Assembly (NCBI GenBank): GCA_016199265.1
Contig: JACQGX010000118.1
Location: forward strand, 1 to 42,659
DNA: 42,659 nt
Source: Chloroflexota bacterium
GTDB lineage: Bacteria > Chloroflexota > UBA11872 > UBA12225
Direction: 5' to 3'
The notes beneath the pieces were generated by a model. It was not told the DNA's origin. It did no database searches and saw only the letters and a list, made by a program, of their open reading frames with translations. Positions 32,395-39,624 of the stretch are shown here, piece by piece (the first letter of the stretch is position 1; every line of letters begins with the position of its first letter). The position numbers and the translations under genes were made by a program.

Positions 32395-33744
32395 TCAGCC
32401 GTCGGCCATGCGCCACCGGCGCAGCCGCTCCGCGATCTCGCGCTCGTAGCCTTGGTCGCCCGGCTCGTAGAAGCGCTCGTTCACGCCTTCTGGCAGGTAG
32501 CGTTGGGTGACGTACGCACCCTCGTGGTCGTGCGCGTACCGATAGTCGCGGCCGTAGCCGAGCCCCTTCGCCCCAGAAAACGAGGCGTTGCGGAGGTGCA
32601 GCGGCACTTCGGTGTTGGCGCCGGCCTCGATCGCCGCCTGCGCCCGCCAGAGTGCGACGGCCGATCGATTGCTCTTGGGCGCGGTGGCCAGGTACGTCGC
32701 CGCCTGCGCCAGGTTCAGCCCGGCCTCGGGCAGCCCGATGCGCTCGACGGCTTGGGCCGCAGCGGTGGCAACCAGCAGCGCCTGCGGATCGGCGTTGCCG
32801 ACGTCCTCAGAGGCGAGGATGACCATGCGGCGCGCGACGAACCGTGGATCTTCGCCCGCGGCGAGCATCTTGGCGAGGTAGAACACCGCGGCGTCCGGAT
32901 CGGAGCCGCGCAGACTCTTGATGAATGCCGAGATCGTCTGGTAATGGTCGTCGCCCGCCCGGTCGTACCGCACCTGCCGCCGCTGCACCGCCTCCCGCAC
33001 CATGCCGGAGGTGATGGTCTTCGACCCCTCTCCTGCCGCCGCCTCCAGCGCGTTGAGCGCGATGCGGGCGTCGCCGCCGCTGATGGCGACGAGCTCGTCG
33101 ACCGCTTCCGGATCGACCGACAGACCGCGCCCGCCGAGGCCGCGCTCGTCTTCGACCGCGTGCCGGATCAGATGGCGCAGCGATTCGTCGTCGAGCGGCT
33201 CGAAGCGGAAGATGCGCACGCGCGAGCGGAGCGGCGCGATCACGTCGAAGTACGGATTCTCGGTCGTCGCGCCGATCAGCGTGATCGTGCCGTCCTCGAC
33301 GTACGGCAGCAGCGCGTCCTGCTGCGCCTTTGACCATCGATGCACCTCGTCGACAAGCAGCACTGTCCGCTCTCCGGCGCGCCGGCAGCGCTTGGCCTCG
33401 TCGATCACCCGGCGTAGGTCGGCCACGCCGTCGGTCACGGCGCTCAGCGACGCGAAGTGCGCCCGCGTCAGCCGGGCGGCGAGCAGCGCAAAGGTCGTCT
33501 TTCCCGTGCCCGGCGGTCCCCACAGGATGATCGAGCCCAGGCGATCCTGTTCGACTGCCCGCCGCAGCGGTTTGCCGGGTCCCAGCAAGTGTTGTTGTCC
33601 GACAAACTCGTCGAGGTGCTGCGGCCGCATTCGGACGGCGAGCGGGGCGTCGGCGAGGACACGGTGTTCTATTGCGGCCGCCTCCGGTGCCGTGAGGAAC
33701 GATCGCTGAACTGGTGGCTGAGAGGTGCGCGGCGTTGGCTTCAT
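32395..33744 (-). CDS. rarA: Replication-associated recombination protein A (RarA/MgsA, AAA+ ATPase)
   Basis: 449 residues from the ATG giving MKPTPRTSQPPVQRS. An AAA+ clamp-loader-like protein that acts at stalled replication forks and binds SSB. It shows MRPQHLDEFVGQQHLLGPGK near residue 38, Walker A WGPPGTGKTTFALLAARLT, Walker B VLLVDEVHRWSKAQQDALLP (most relatives read DEIHRFNKAQQD) and sensor 1 LIGATTENPYFDV. The arginine finger and C-terminal tetramerisation part (IKSLRGSDPDAAVFYLAKML, then YRYAHDHEGAYVTQRYLPEG) are intact. It lies among many other repair genes but is not obviously in an operon with them; it is divergent from the next gene. Confidence 0.95.
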   Translation of the reverse strand: MKPTPRTSQPPVQRSFLTAPEAAAIEHRVLADAPLAVRMRPQHLDEFVGQQHLLGPGKPLRRAVEQDRLGSIILWGPPGTGKTTFALLAARLTRAHFASLSAVTDGVADLRRVIDEAKRCRRAGERTVLLVDEVHRWSKAQQDALLPYVEDGTITLIGATTENPYFDVIAPLRSRVRIFRFEPLDDESLRHLIRHAVEDERGLGGRGLSVDPEAVDELVAISGGDARIALNALEAAAGEGSKTITSGMVREAVQRRQVRYDRAGDDHYQTISAFIKSLRGSDPDAAVFYLAKMLAAGEDPRFVARRMVILASEDVGNADPQALLVATAAAQAVERIGLPEAGLNLAQAATYLATAPKSNRSAVALWRAQAAIEAGANTEVPLHLRNASFSGAKGLGYGRDYRYAHDHEGAYVTQRYLPEGVNERFYEPGDQGYEREIAERLRRWRMADG

Positions 33745-33841
33745 GCGTTCTCGAGCGATTGTCTCATGTCTGCGATCGTGGTGCTGCGGCAGGACAGAAT
33801 CTTGCTGGTCGTGCACAATGAACGCGTGAGGGACGACGACG

Positions 33842-34450
33842 ATGCTCGAATGCGAGGCGTGCCGCGCCAAGGTGCCTGAGCAGGTAGACCGCTGTCCCGC
33901 CTGCGGTGGGAGAGTACTGGCGCCGCCGCACCTGCTGCAACGCCGATGGGTGCTGCTGTTGGTCTACGGCGCCGGATTCAGCCTGATGGGCGCGTGCACC
34001 GGGACCCGCGTGGGCGTCTTCTTCATCGCGTTCTTCGATCGCGCGCTCGAGTTCTTCGGGTTGAGCCCGCGCCGCCTCGGCGCGGCCGAACAGCGTGACA
34101 AGCTGTACGACCACATCCGTGACGGCGAGCGCTCGCTGCTGCGGTATCCGGGCGCGTCGAGACTCCACGAGCGCATCGGCGATAACCGCGCCGGCAGTGC
34201 ACCCTCGCTCGACGTCTGCTGGCAGGCCGATGCCTCAATTGAGGACGTGCTCGAATTCTACCGCAGCGCGCTGCTCGCTGCCGGCTGGTTCATCCGGCGC
34301 GACGCCACGCGCGTGCAGCAGATCGGCGCCGAATGGGGCCAGGTCCGGCTGCTCGTCCATCGCCCCGCGGATCGTGCCATCTCCGGCCTCGAATGCCCGG
34401 CCGGCACGACCTACATCACGTCGTTCACGGCGATGGGATCGCGGCGCTGA
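33842..34450 (+). CDS. Zinc-ribbon membrane protein of unknown function
   Basis: 202 residues. The N-terminus MLECEACRAKVPEQVDRCPA with CGGRV is a CxxC...CxxC zinc ribbon. One hydrophobic segment of about 30 residues follows (about 37-66: VLLLVYGAGFSLMGAC, then VGVFFIAFFDRALEFFG). The rest is a soluble C-terminal domain (ADASIEDVLEFYRSALLAAG, then WFIRRDATRVQQIGAEWGQV) that resembles a compact alpha/beta module seen in bacterial hypothetical membrane proteins. I do not recognise a named family. Start chosen at the ATG with GAGGG about 10 nt upstream. Divergent from rarA; it ends 2 nt before the broken SDR on the other strand. Confidence 0.7.
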   Translation: MLECEACRAKVPEQVDRCPACGGRVLAPPHLLQRRWVLLLVYGAGFSLMGACTGTRVGVFFIAFFDRALEFFGLSPRRLGAAEQRDKLYDHIRDGERSLLRYPGASRLHERIGDNRAGSAPSLDVCWQADASIEDVLEFYRSALLAAGWFIRRDATRVQQIGAEWGQVRLLVHRPADRAISGLECPAGTTYITSFTAMGSRR

Positions 34451-34452
34451 GG

Positions 34453-34845
34453 TCAATCTGCCGCTACCAGGCCGGGCAGGATGCCGGCGACTTTGCCGCC
34501 GTCGATGGGGATGGCGGCGCCGGTGATGTTGCGCGCGGCGTCGGAGGCGAGGAAGGCGACGAGCTCGGCGACCTCTTCGGCCGGGGCGATGCGCTTGAGG
34601 GCGGTTTGGCTCGCGGCCAGGCGGTCGAACTGCGCCGCGTCGCCCATTGCCCGCCGGCCCTCGACCATCATCTCCGATTCGACGGGTCCCGGGCAGATCG
34701 CATTCACCCGCACGTTCTGCGGGCCGTGGCGCAGCGCCATCGATTTGGTGAGGCCGATGATGCCGTGCTTGCTCGCGCAGTACACCGGATCGTTGGGCCG
34801 GCCGATCAGGCCCGCATTGGACGAATTGTTGATGATCGTTCGTCC
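34453..34845 (-). pseudogene. Short-chain dehydrogenase/reductase, 5' truncated at a heptad repeat
   Basis: Only the C-terminal half of an SDR remains: IINNSSNAGLIGRPNDPVYC continuing ASKHGIIGLTKSMALRHG, then VRVNAICPGPVESEMM and NITGAAIPIDGGKVAG. The catalytic YxxxK is present, but the whole Rossmann-type N-terminal NAD-binding half (TGxxxGIG) is missing. Reading upstream, homology stops at a 7-nt-period repeat (34837-34858), and an in-frame stop comes soon after. The next sensible start would be the GTG just before YCASK (34785). So the gene was cut precisely at the repeat. A functional product is very unlikely. Confidence 0.8.
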
Positions 34846-34858
34846 TTCGTCCTTCGTC
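34837..34858. repeat. Class A heptad repeat at the break point of the SDR fragment
   Basis: CGTTCGT, CCTTCGT, CCTTCGT units. The same unit type as in imuA (17670-17712) and in the tgt tail (7081-7107). Confidence 0.7.
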
Positions 34859-34890
34859 GCGCGCCGGAGACACTACCCCAGCGCACCCCG

Positions 34891-36357
34891 TTACAGCGCC
34901 AGGTTGACGAAGAGGCCGCTGAAGAGGAAGTGGTGGGCGATGGAGGCGGCGGCCAGCCAGCGGCCGTACTCGCGGCCGATGGGGACCGGGAGCGTCACGA
35001 AGGCAATCGACGGGTCGTTGAGCACCGTGTTGGCGACGCCGAGCGTCCGCGACGCCAGCCCGTTGGCGTAGCCGATCGTGCGCTCGACCTCGTAGGGGCG
35101 CTCCTGCACCGCTTTGCGCAGCTTGGTCTCGTCGACCGACAGCGCCCCGGAGGCAGCATCGGCGATGACGCCGATGCTCTCCAGCGACGACTTGAGCTCG
35201 GCGACCATGACGTCGAGCCGCCGGATCAAGCCCGCGGTCAGGATGTCGGGCTTGTCGGAGACGTACTCTCGTAGATCATTCACGGCGGCGACGAGACTGC
35301 GCGTGGCGTGCACCATCTGATCGGCGTCGAAGGCGACGCCGACGTCGACGGTCGCCGTCGACTCCGTGACCGAAAGCAGCGTGAGCTGCACCCGCCCGAG
35401 GCTGCTCGACGCGCCGTCGTACGGCAGGTCGATGTTGAACTGGTTCGACTGCTCGGTGCGCTCGATGCCGTTGATGCGGAGCGCTGCATCCTGCGCCGCG
35501 GTCGTCGCGGCGCCGATTCCCGTTACCGACGTGATGTTACCGGCGGCGAGATCTGCAATCGTAAAGGCCGCGTCTGTGCCGGTCGAGTTCGCGGTGACGA
35601 CGAGCTTGCTGACGTCGCCGGTGGTTGTGACCGAGGCCGTCACGCCGGCGTTGGCGTCGTTGATCGCGGTGGCGACTTTGCTGAGGGCACTGCTATTCGT
35701 GTCGCCGGCGATCGTCACCACCGCGGTGTCGTAGGTCGTTCCCGTCGAGGTGATCGTAATGCGGACTTGACTGCCATTGGAGATCGTCGTCGCCGCGCTG
35801 GACAGGAGCTGGGTACCGGTGTGCAAGTCTGCCGTGGCGAGCTGCGTCACGTCGATGGCGTACCGGGCGAGCCGGGCGTCGTTCTTAGCCTTGGCCGCGA
35901 CGGCGGTGTGACCCGACGGCGGCGTATCGCTGGGCGAGATGCTCACGACGGTGACGCGGCGCCGGCTGAACACACCCTCGCCGGTGCCGGCGCCGAGCAG
36001 GCCGGTCTTGCCGCCGATGAGTCTGCCGTGGGTGTCCTCGCCGATCGTGCCGGCGAGGTTACTGATCAACGGTCCGGCCGCTTCCCGCAAGGTGCGCGCG
36101 CGGCTGTACAGTCCGGGGATGGTGATCGTCAGCCCGGCCGCGAACTGCGCCTCATACTGCGAGACCGGAACGGTAACGTGGTCGCCCAAGCCGAACTGGC
36201 CGCCGGAGGCACGGTTGCCGGCGAGCAGACGGCCGAGAAACGACCCACCTTGGCCGAGCGGCGAGGCGCCGGGTGAAAAGGGATTGGACGCACCGAACTG
36301 CGGATTACCGATCAGCGCCGCCGATGACCCAAACAAGCTCGCACCGCCTAACGCCAT
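34891..36357 (-). CDS. FliD-like (flagellar hook-associated protein 2) protein
   Basis: 488 residues from the ATG giving MALGGASLFGSSAAL, with AGGGGAG about 10 nt upstream. The N-terminal 120 residues are Gly/Ala/Ser/Pro-rich. From about 160, RLARYAIDVTQLATADLHTG matches the FliD N-domain (YxVxVTQLA). AQDAALRINGIERTEQSNQF is the hook IN motif, and DVMVAELKSSLESIGVIADA with GALSVDETKLRKAVQERPYE is the FliD C-terminal signature. FliD caps the flagellar filament and guides flagellin assembly. No other flagellar gene is visible here. The C-terminus (RWLAAASIAHHFLFSGLFVN) is unusually hydrophobic. It may be a cap for a divergent filament or an orphan copy. Confidence 0.75.
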   Translation of the reverse strand: MALGGASLFGSSAALIGNPQFGASNPFSPGASPLGQGGSFLGRLLAGNRASGGQFGLGDHVTVPVSQYEAQFAAGLTITIPGLYSRARTLREAAGPLISNLAGTIGEDTHGRLIGGKTGLLGAGTGEGVFSRRRVTVVSISPSDTPPSGHTAVAAKAKNDARLARYAIDVTQLATADLHTGTQLLSSAATTISNGSQVRITITSTGTTYDTAVVTIAGDTNSSALSKVATAINDANAGVTASVTTTGDVSKLVVTANSTGTDAAFTIADLAAGNITSVTGIGAATTAAQDAALRINGIERTEQSNQFNIDLPYDGASSSLGRVQLTLLSVTESTATVDVGVAFDADQMVHATRSLVAAVNDLREYVSDKPDILTAGLIRRLDVMVAELKSSLESIGVIADAASGALSVDETKLRKAVQERPYEVERTIGYANGLASRTLGVANTVLNDPSIAFVTLPVPIGREYGRWLAAASIAHHFLFSGLFVNLAL

Positions 36358-36476
36358 GACACCGTTCTCCCCTAACCGGCCCTTACCGGCGCGGCACCGC
36401 AAGCACCGCCGCGTCGTGGCTCCATTATAGGGCGCGCCGGCGCTCGCCTGTCGCCGTCAGGACGATGGGCGGCTGC

Positions 36477-36550
36477 AGGGGCGACGCATGACGCATTCGC
36501 CGAACGGCTGGTGCCCAACCCACCGTCCTCACAGCGAATGCTTCGCCCCT
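36477..36550. repeat. Class D palindrome (imperfect)
   Basis: AGGGGCGA (36477-36484) and GCATTCGC (36493-36500) are matched by GCGAATGC (36534-36541) and TCGCCCCT (36543-36550). It lies between the FliD-like gene and the small gene upstream. Confidence 0.6.
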
Positions 36551-36575
36551 CCCGCAGAAAGAGGTGATGGTGGTC

Positions 36576-36860
36576 TCACTCGCGCTCGCCGGTGTTCGTC
36601 GTCTCCAGCGGCTGGCCCTCGAGCGCGTGCTGCGCCATCCGCTTCACGGGACGAAAGAGCGACATGTCCGGCAGGTCGGCGATGTGTTGCAGCGCACGGC
36701 GCAGGCGCTCGATCTCGTCCACCAACCGTACGATGATCTCCCCCGCGGGGCCGGGCTCGGCCGCCGCCCGGATGGCCGCCAGTTCCTCCGGAGTGATGCT
36801 CTTTTCCGCCGCCGGCACCGTGTGGGCCGGCGGCGCGCCGCTCAGGCTTCGAGTGTCCAA
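36576..36860 (-). CDS. Small coiled-coil protein of unknown function
   Basis: 94 residues from a TTG (DTRSLSGAPPAH follows) that overlaps the end of the preceding small gene; a TTG 45 nt further upstream is also open. The middle (ITPEELAAIRAAAEPGPAGE, then IIVRLVDEIERLRRALQHIA) predicts an amphipathic helix pair able to form a coiled coil. I do not recognise a family. Position between a 64-residue gene and the FliD-like gene on the same strand suggests one transcription unit. Reality of the gene is supported by overlap and composition only. Confidence 0.45.
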   Translation of the reverse strand: MDTRSLSGAPPAHTVPAAEKSITPEELAAIRAAAEPGPAGEIIVRLVDEIERLRRALQHIADLPDMSLFRPVKRMAQHALEGQPLETTNTGERE

Positions 36861-37036
36861 GGCACTGCCTTTACTGAATCGAACTCGCGAACGATGAGAT
36901 CGCAACAGACCAGGCCCGAGCGCACCTGCTCGCGCTCGACTAGCGCGCGGGCGCGCTCCGCCGAAAGCGATGCCAGCGCGCGCAGGCGCCAGGGAGCGCC
37001 GGGCTGCTGGCGGATAAATGCCGCCCAGACTCGCAT
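36842..37036 (-). CDS. Small protein of unknown function
   Basis: 64 residues from an ATG: MRVWAAFIRQQPGAPWRLRA at the start, then ALASLSAERARALVEREQVR and LVCCDLIVREFDSVKAVPWT. It reads as a small alpha/beta protein with no membrane segment. No family recognised. Its end overlaps the start of the next small gene, which argues for translational coupling. Upstream 146 bases to the PhyH-type gene hold nothing I can name. Confidence 0.45.
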   Translation of the reverse strand: MRVWAAFIRQQPGAPWRLRALASLSAERARALVEREQVRSGLVCCDLIVREFDSVKAVPWTLEA

Positions 37037-37182
37037 CGTCTAACTATCTCCTCACCCCATCTGATTCGCAAGAGTCAGGCCACGCCTATGGCGCCGTGAG
37101 GATGAACGGCCAGGAACGCATGCAGGTTACGCTGAGACTGCACGGTGGCGACTTCGCCGCTACAGGGCGTTGGGGACCGCTT

Positions 37183-37983
37183 TCAGGCCGTCCGCTGCCA
37201 CACCACCGGGAAGGCGTCACCCGCAATCACGTCGCCGTTGCCGACGGTAATGTAGGGCGACATGACGTGCCTGCCGGCGGCGACGTAGCGCGTGTGGCCG
37301 GGCATGTAGTGGACGGCGATGGCGCGACGGTGGGCGGGGGTCGGGTTGGGGGCGCTGCCGTGCCAGGTCATCGCGTGATGGAAGCTGATCCCCCCGCGCG
37401 GCACTTCTACAAGTGACACTCGCACCCTGGCGTCGGGCGGCAGTTGCGCCGGGTCGTAGCGCGGCGAAAAGTCGTCGTTCGTGCCCAATCCCTGGTGCGC
37501 TCCCCATCGGTGCGAACCCGGCACGAACCGGAGGCAGCCGTTGGCCACCGTCACGTCGTCGAGCGCGACCCACGCGGTGCACTGGTCGGGCGGCGTGAGC
37601 ACCGGCCAGGCCGGAAAGTCTTGATGCCAGCGCGTGGCCGTGCCGACGGTCGGCGGCTTGTACTGGATCTGGTCGTGCCAGACGCGCAAGGTATCGGTTG
37701 GGCACAACTGCGCGACCAGCTCCACCAGGTCGGGGCGGCTCACGTGCTCGGCAAACGCGGCATGCGCCTGCCAGATGTTGACAATCTGGATGACCACCGC
37801 ATCGCTGTGGAGGTCGCCTCCCGCCAAGTTGCGCAGCAGCACGGGACGGCCCGGACTCTCGCCTCGGATGACCTCGTCCAGCGCCTGCCGCAGGCGCTCC
37901 ACTTCGGCGCCGGTGAGCAGCGGCTCGGTCATGGCGACGAACCCTTGGTCGTGATAGGCGCGAACCTGTTCTGGCGTCAACAT
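37183..37983 (-). CDS. Phytanoyl-CoA dioxygenase (PhyH) family oxygenase
   Basis: 266 residues. A non-haem Fe(II)/2-oxoglutarate oxygenase. The facial triad is H120 and D122 in TRWHQDFPAW plus H208 in FHHAMTWHGSAPN; the 2-oxoglutarate-binding Arg is about R220 in AHRRAIAVHY. The start MLTPEQVRAYHDQGFVAMTE and the phrase GCLRFVPGSHRWG are typical for the family. Bacterial members hydroxylate diverse small molecules (ectoine, halogenated or natural-product substrates); the substrate here is not predictable. It stands alone, flanked by a class D palindrome on its 5' side and unknown small genes on the other. Confidence 0.9.
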   Translation of the reverse strand: MLTPEQVRAYHDQGFVAMTEPLLTGAEVERLRQALDEVIRGESPGRPVLLRNLAGGDLHSDAVVIQIVNIWQAHAAFAEHVSRPDLVELVAQLCPTDTLRVWHDQIQYKPPTVGTATRWHQDFPAWPVLTPPDQCTAWVALDDVTVANGCLRFVPGSHRWGAHQGLGTNDDFSPRYDPAQLPPDARVRVSLVEVPRGGISFHHAMTWHGSAPNPTPAHRRAIAVHYMPGHTRYVAAGRHVMSPYITVGNGDVIAGDAFPVVWQRTA

Positions 37984-38103
37984 ACGTGTGTTCCTATACG
38001 TTTGATCGACGATTACGTCTGCACTTCATGGTATCCGCCGCGCAGGGCGGTGGGCCAGGACTGAACGGGACCAGGCAATTGTTCCGGGCACGGAGGACGT
38101 GTC

Positions 38104-38162
38104 GTAGGGGCGTATGGCATACGCCCGCCCGCGACCCCTGGGCGTATGCCATACGCCCCTAC
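38104..38162. repeat. Class D palindrome, perfect 23-bp arms
   Basis: Arms 38104-38126 and 38140-38162 are perfectly complementary, 13-nt spacer, outer ends GTAGGGGC/GCCCCTAC. Each arm is itself nearly palindromic (GGGCGTATGCCATACGCCC). It lies between the Bax1-like gene end and the PhyH-type gene start. Confidence 0.85.
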
Positions 38163-38231
38163 AGATCCTCCCCGCATCCGGAATTACTGCGCGCACCCGG
38201 GCTGAACAAGCGTGGCACACCGGTGGTGAGC

Positions 38232-39620
38232 TCAAGCGCAGGCGGTCTCCTGCGCCGGCGCACCGAACAGCGCACCGCGGATCGCGGCTGCGACGGCGGC
38301 GCTCGCCGCGTTCGATGAGGCATCCAGCGGCGCGCATACCGTGGCGCCGGATGCCTGGAGCGGCGCCACGGCGCTCGCCTCGCCGACGAACAGCACCGGT
38401 GTGTTTGCCGCCGCGGCCTTTGCCGTCGACGTCATGCGTGTGCCGTGTGCCGGCGAGTCGACGGCGCAGACCAAGAGCCGCCGGGCGCCGGCCTCGACGA
38501 GCAGGTCCGGCACCAACACGCCGGCGGCCCACGCCTGCGGGTCGGGGAAGCGGCGTATCGTCCAGCGCACGTCTCCGCCGGCCGCGTCGTCTGTGCGGCC
38601 GGCACGTCCCCGGCGTTTGCCCGGCTCGGCGGCGCCGGCGCCGCGAGCGGCGCGCAGGCCGGCCGCGGCGCCGGCGAGTAGGTCGTGCCACGGCGAGATC
38701 TCGTCCCAGCCGGCAGATGCGCTCGAGGGGCCGCCGAGCAGGTCGAGGACCTCTGACGTCAACCGCAGCCGCGCCCGGTGGTCGCGTAGGGCCACTTTCG
38801 CCGATCCATCCTGCGCCAGCGACCGGAAACGCTCGAGGATCCGTACCGCGGTGCGCGCTACACGGCGGCCGTGGCGTGCCCAGACGCCCATCGCATCCTG
38901 CCGGCCGTGCAGCGTCACCCGGCGAGCGTTGCCCGCGGCACCCGACTCGCCTACGTTGACGTCGACGCCGTGCGCCGCACACAGACGCCGGATGGCGGAC
39001 ACCTGTTCCGGTGCCCTCGCTGCCAAAACAAGGTCAATCTGCTCGGCGTGGCGGAGCAGCGCCGCGAGCACGCCGAAGTTGTACTGCGCCACGACGTCTT
39101 CCGGCGGCGGCGTGTCGCCGATCTTGACGAGTACGGCGTGCTCTTCGTCGTCGAGCCGCAGCAGCCGTTCGAGCTCACCCGCGCGCAGGGAGAACACCCG
39201 CTCGATCTCGGCGTACGCCGGGTCACGGTCCTCGCCGCGCAGAAAGCCGTCGCCGTCGTCGTTGACGCGGTCGAACAGCGACAGGCGGAGCGCCACCGGC
39301 GAATCCAAGCCGGCGCGTTGGAGCTTACGCAGCGCCGTCTGGGTCGCGATCTCGTCGATCTTGGGCGCGCGGAACCGGTAGCTGCGGGCGAGGCACGTCA
39401 CCACGCAGCGCGCCAGCTTATGGTCGCCGAAGAATTGGACGAGCACTTCGGGGTCAAACTCGCGCCGCTCGTGTCCTCGCATCGACTCGAAGTACTGCAC
39501 CGCGATGGCGATCTTGGGCACGATCGAGCGGTCGCGCAGCAGGCGTGGATAGAGCAGCGGCTCGTCATCGTTGCCGGTGCGCCGGGTGGTGTAGCGGACG
39601 TCTTTGAGGGGGAAAGTCAT
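38232..39620 (-). CDS. Bax1-like (DUF790) XPB-partner protein
   Basis: 462 residues from the ATG giving MTFPLKDVRYTTRRTGNDDE. Domain order fits DUF790/Bax1: an N-terminal helical region (LYPRLLRDRSIVPKIAIAVQ, then YFESMRGHERREF), AQYNFGVLAALLRHAEQIDL near 179, and a C-terminal nuclease-like domain with WTIRRFPDPQAW and VPDLLVEAGARRLLVCAVDS near 370-389. Archaeal Bax1 binds the XPB helicase and cuts DNA at bubbles. The PD of a PD-(D/E)xK motif is visible, but the following acidic residue expected in the next strand is not (VCAV), so nuclease activity is uncertain. It starts 4 nt after the XPB gene and shares its LexA-box promoter. Confidence 0.75.
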   Translation of the reverse strand: MTFPLKDVRYTTRRTGNDDEPLLYPRLLRDRSIVPKIAIAVQYFESMRGHERREFDPEVLVQFFGDHKLARCVVTCLARSYRFRAPKIDEIATQTALRKLQRAGLDSPVALRLSLFDRVNDDGDGFLRGEDRDPAYAEIERVFSLRAGELERLLRLDDEEHAVLVKIGDTPPPEDVVAQYNFGVLAALLRHAEQIDLVLAARAPEQVSAIRRLCAAHGVDVNVGESGAAGNARRVTLHGRQDAMGVWARHGRRVARTAVRILERFRSLAQDGSAKVALRDHRARLRLTSEVLDLLGGPSSASAGWDEISPWHDLLAGAAAGLRAARGAGAAEPGKRRGRAGRTDDAAGGDVRWTIRRFPDPQAWAAGVLVPDLLVEAGARRLLVCAVDSPAHGTRMTSTAKAAAANTPVLFVGEASAVAPLQASGATVCAPLDASSNAASAAVAAAIRGALFGAPAQETACA

Positions 39621-39624
39621 TGCC

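Noticed and set aside
33766-33879. Possible NUDIX N-terminal remnant (SAIVVLRQDRILLVVHNE) upstream of the zinc-ribbon gene
   Set aside because: Only one strand-like segment resembles the fold; no NUDIX box follows and it overlaps the promoter region of the next gene.
37960-38000. GAACCTGTTC near the PhyH-type start as another LexA box
   Set aside because: The spacing between GAAC and GTTC is two, not four, bases, and it lies inside the coding region.
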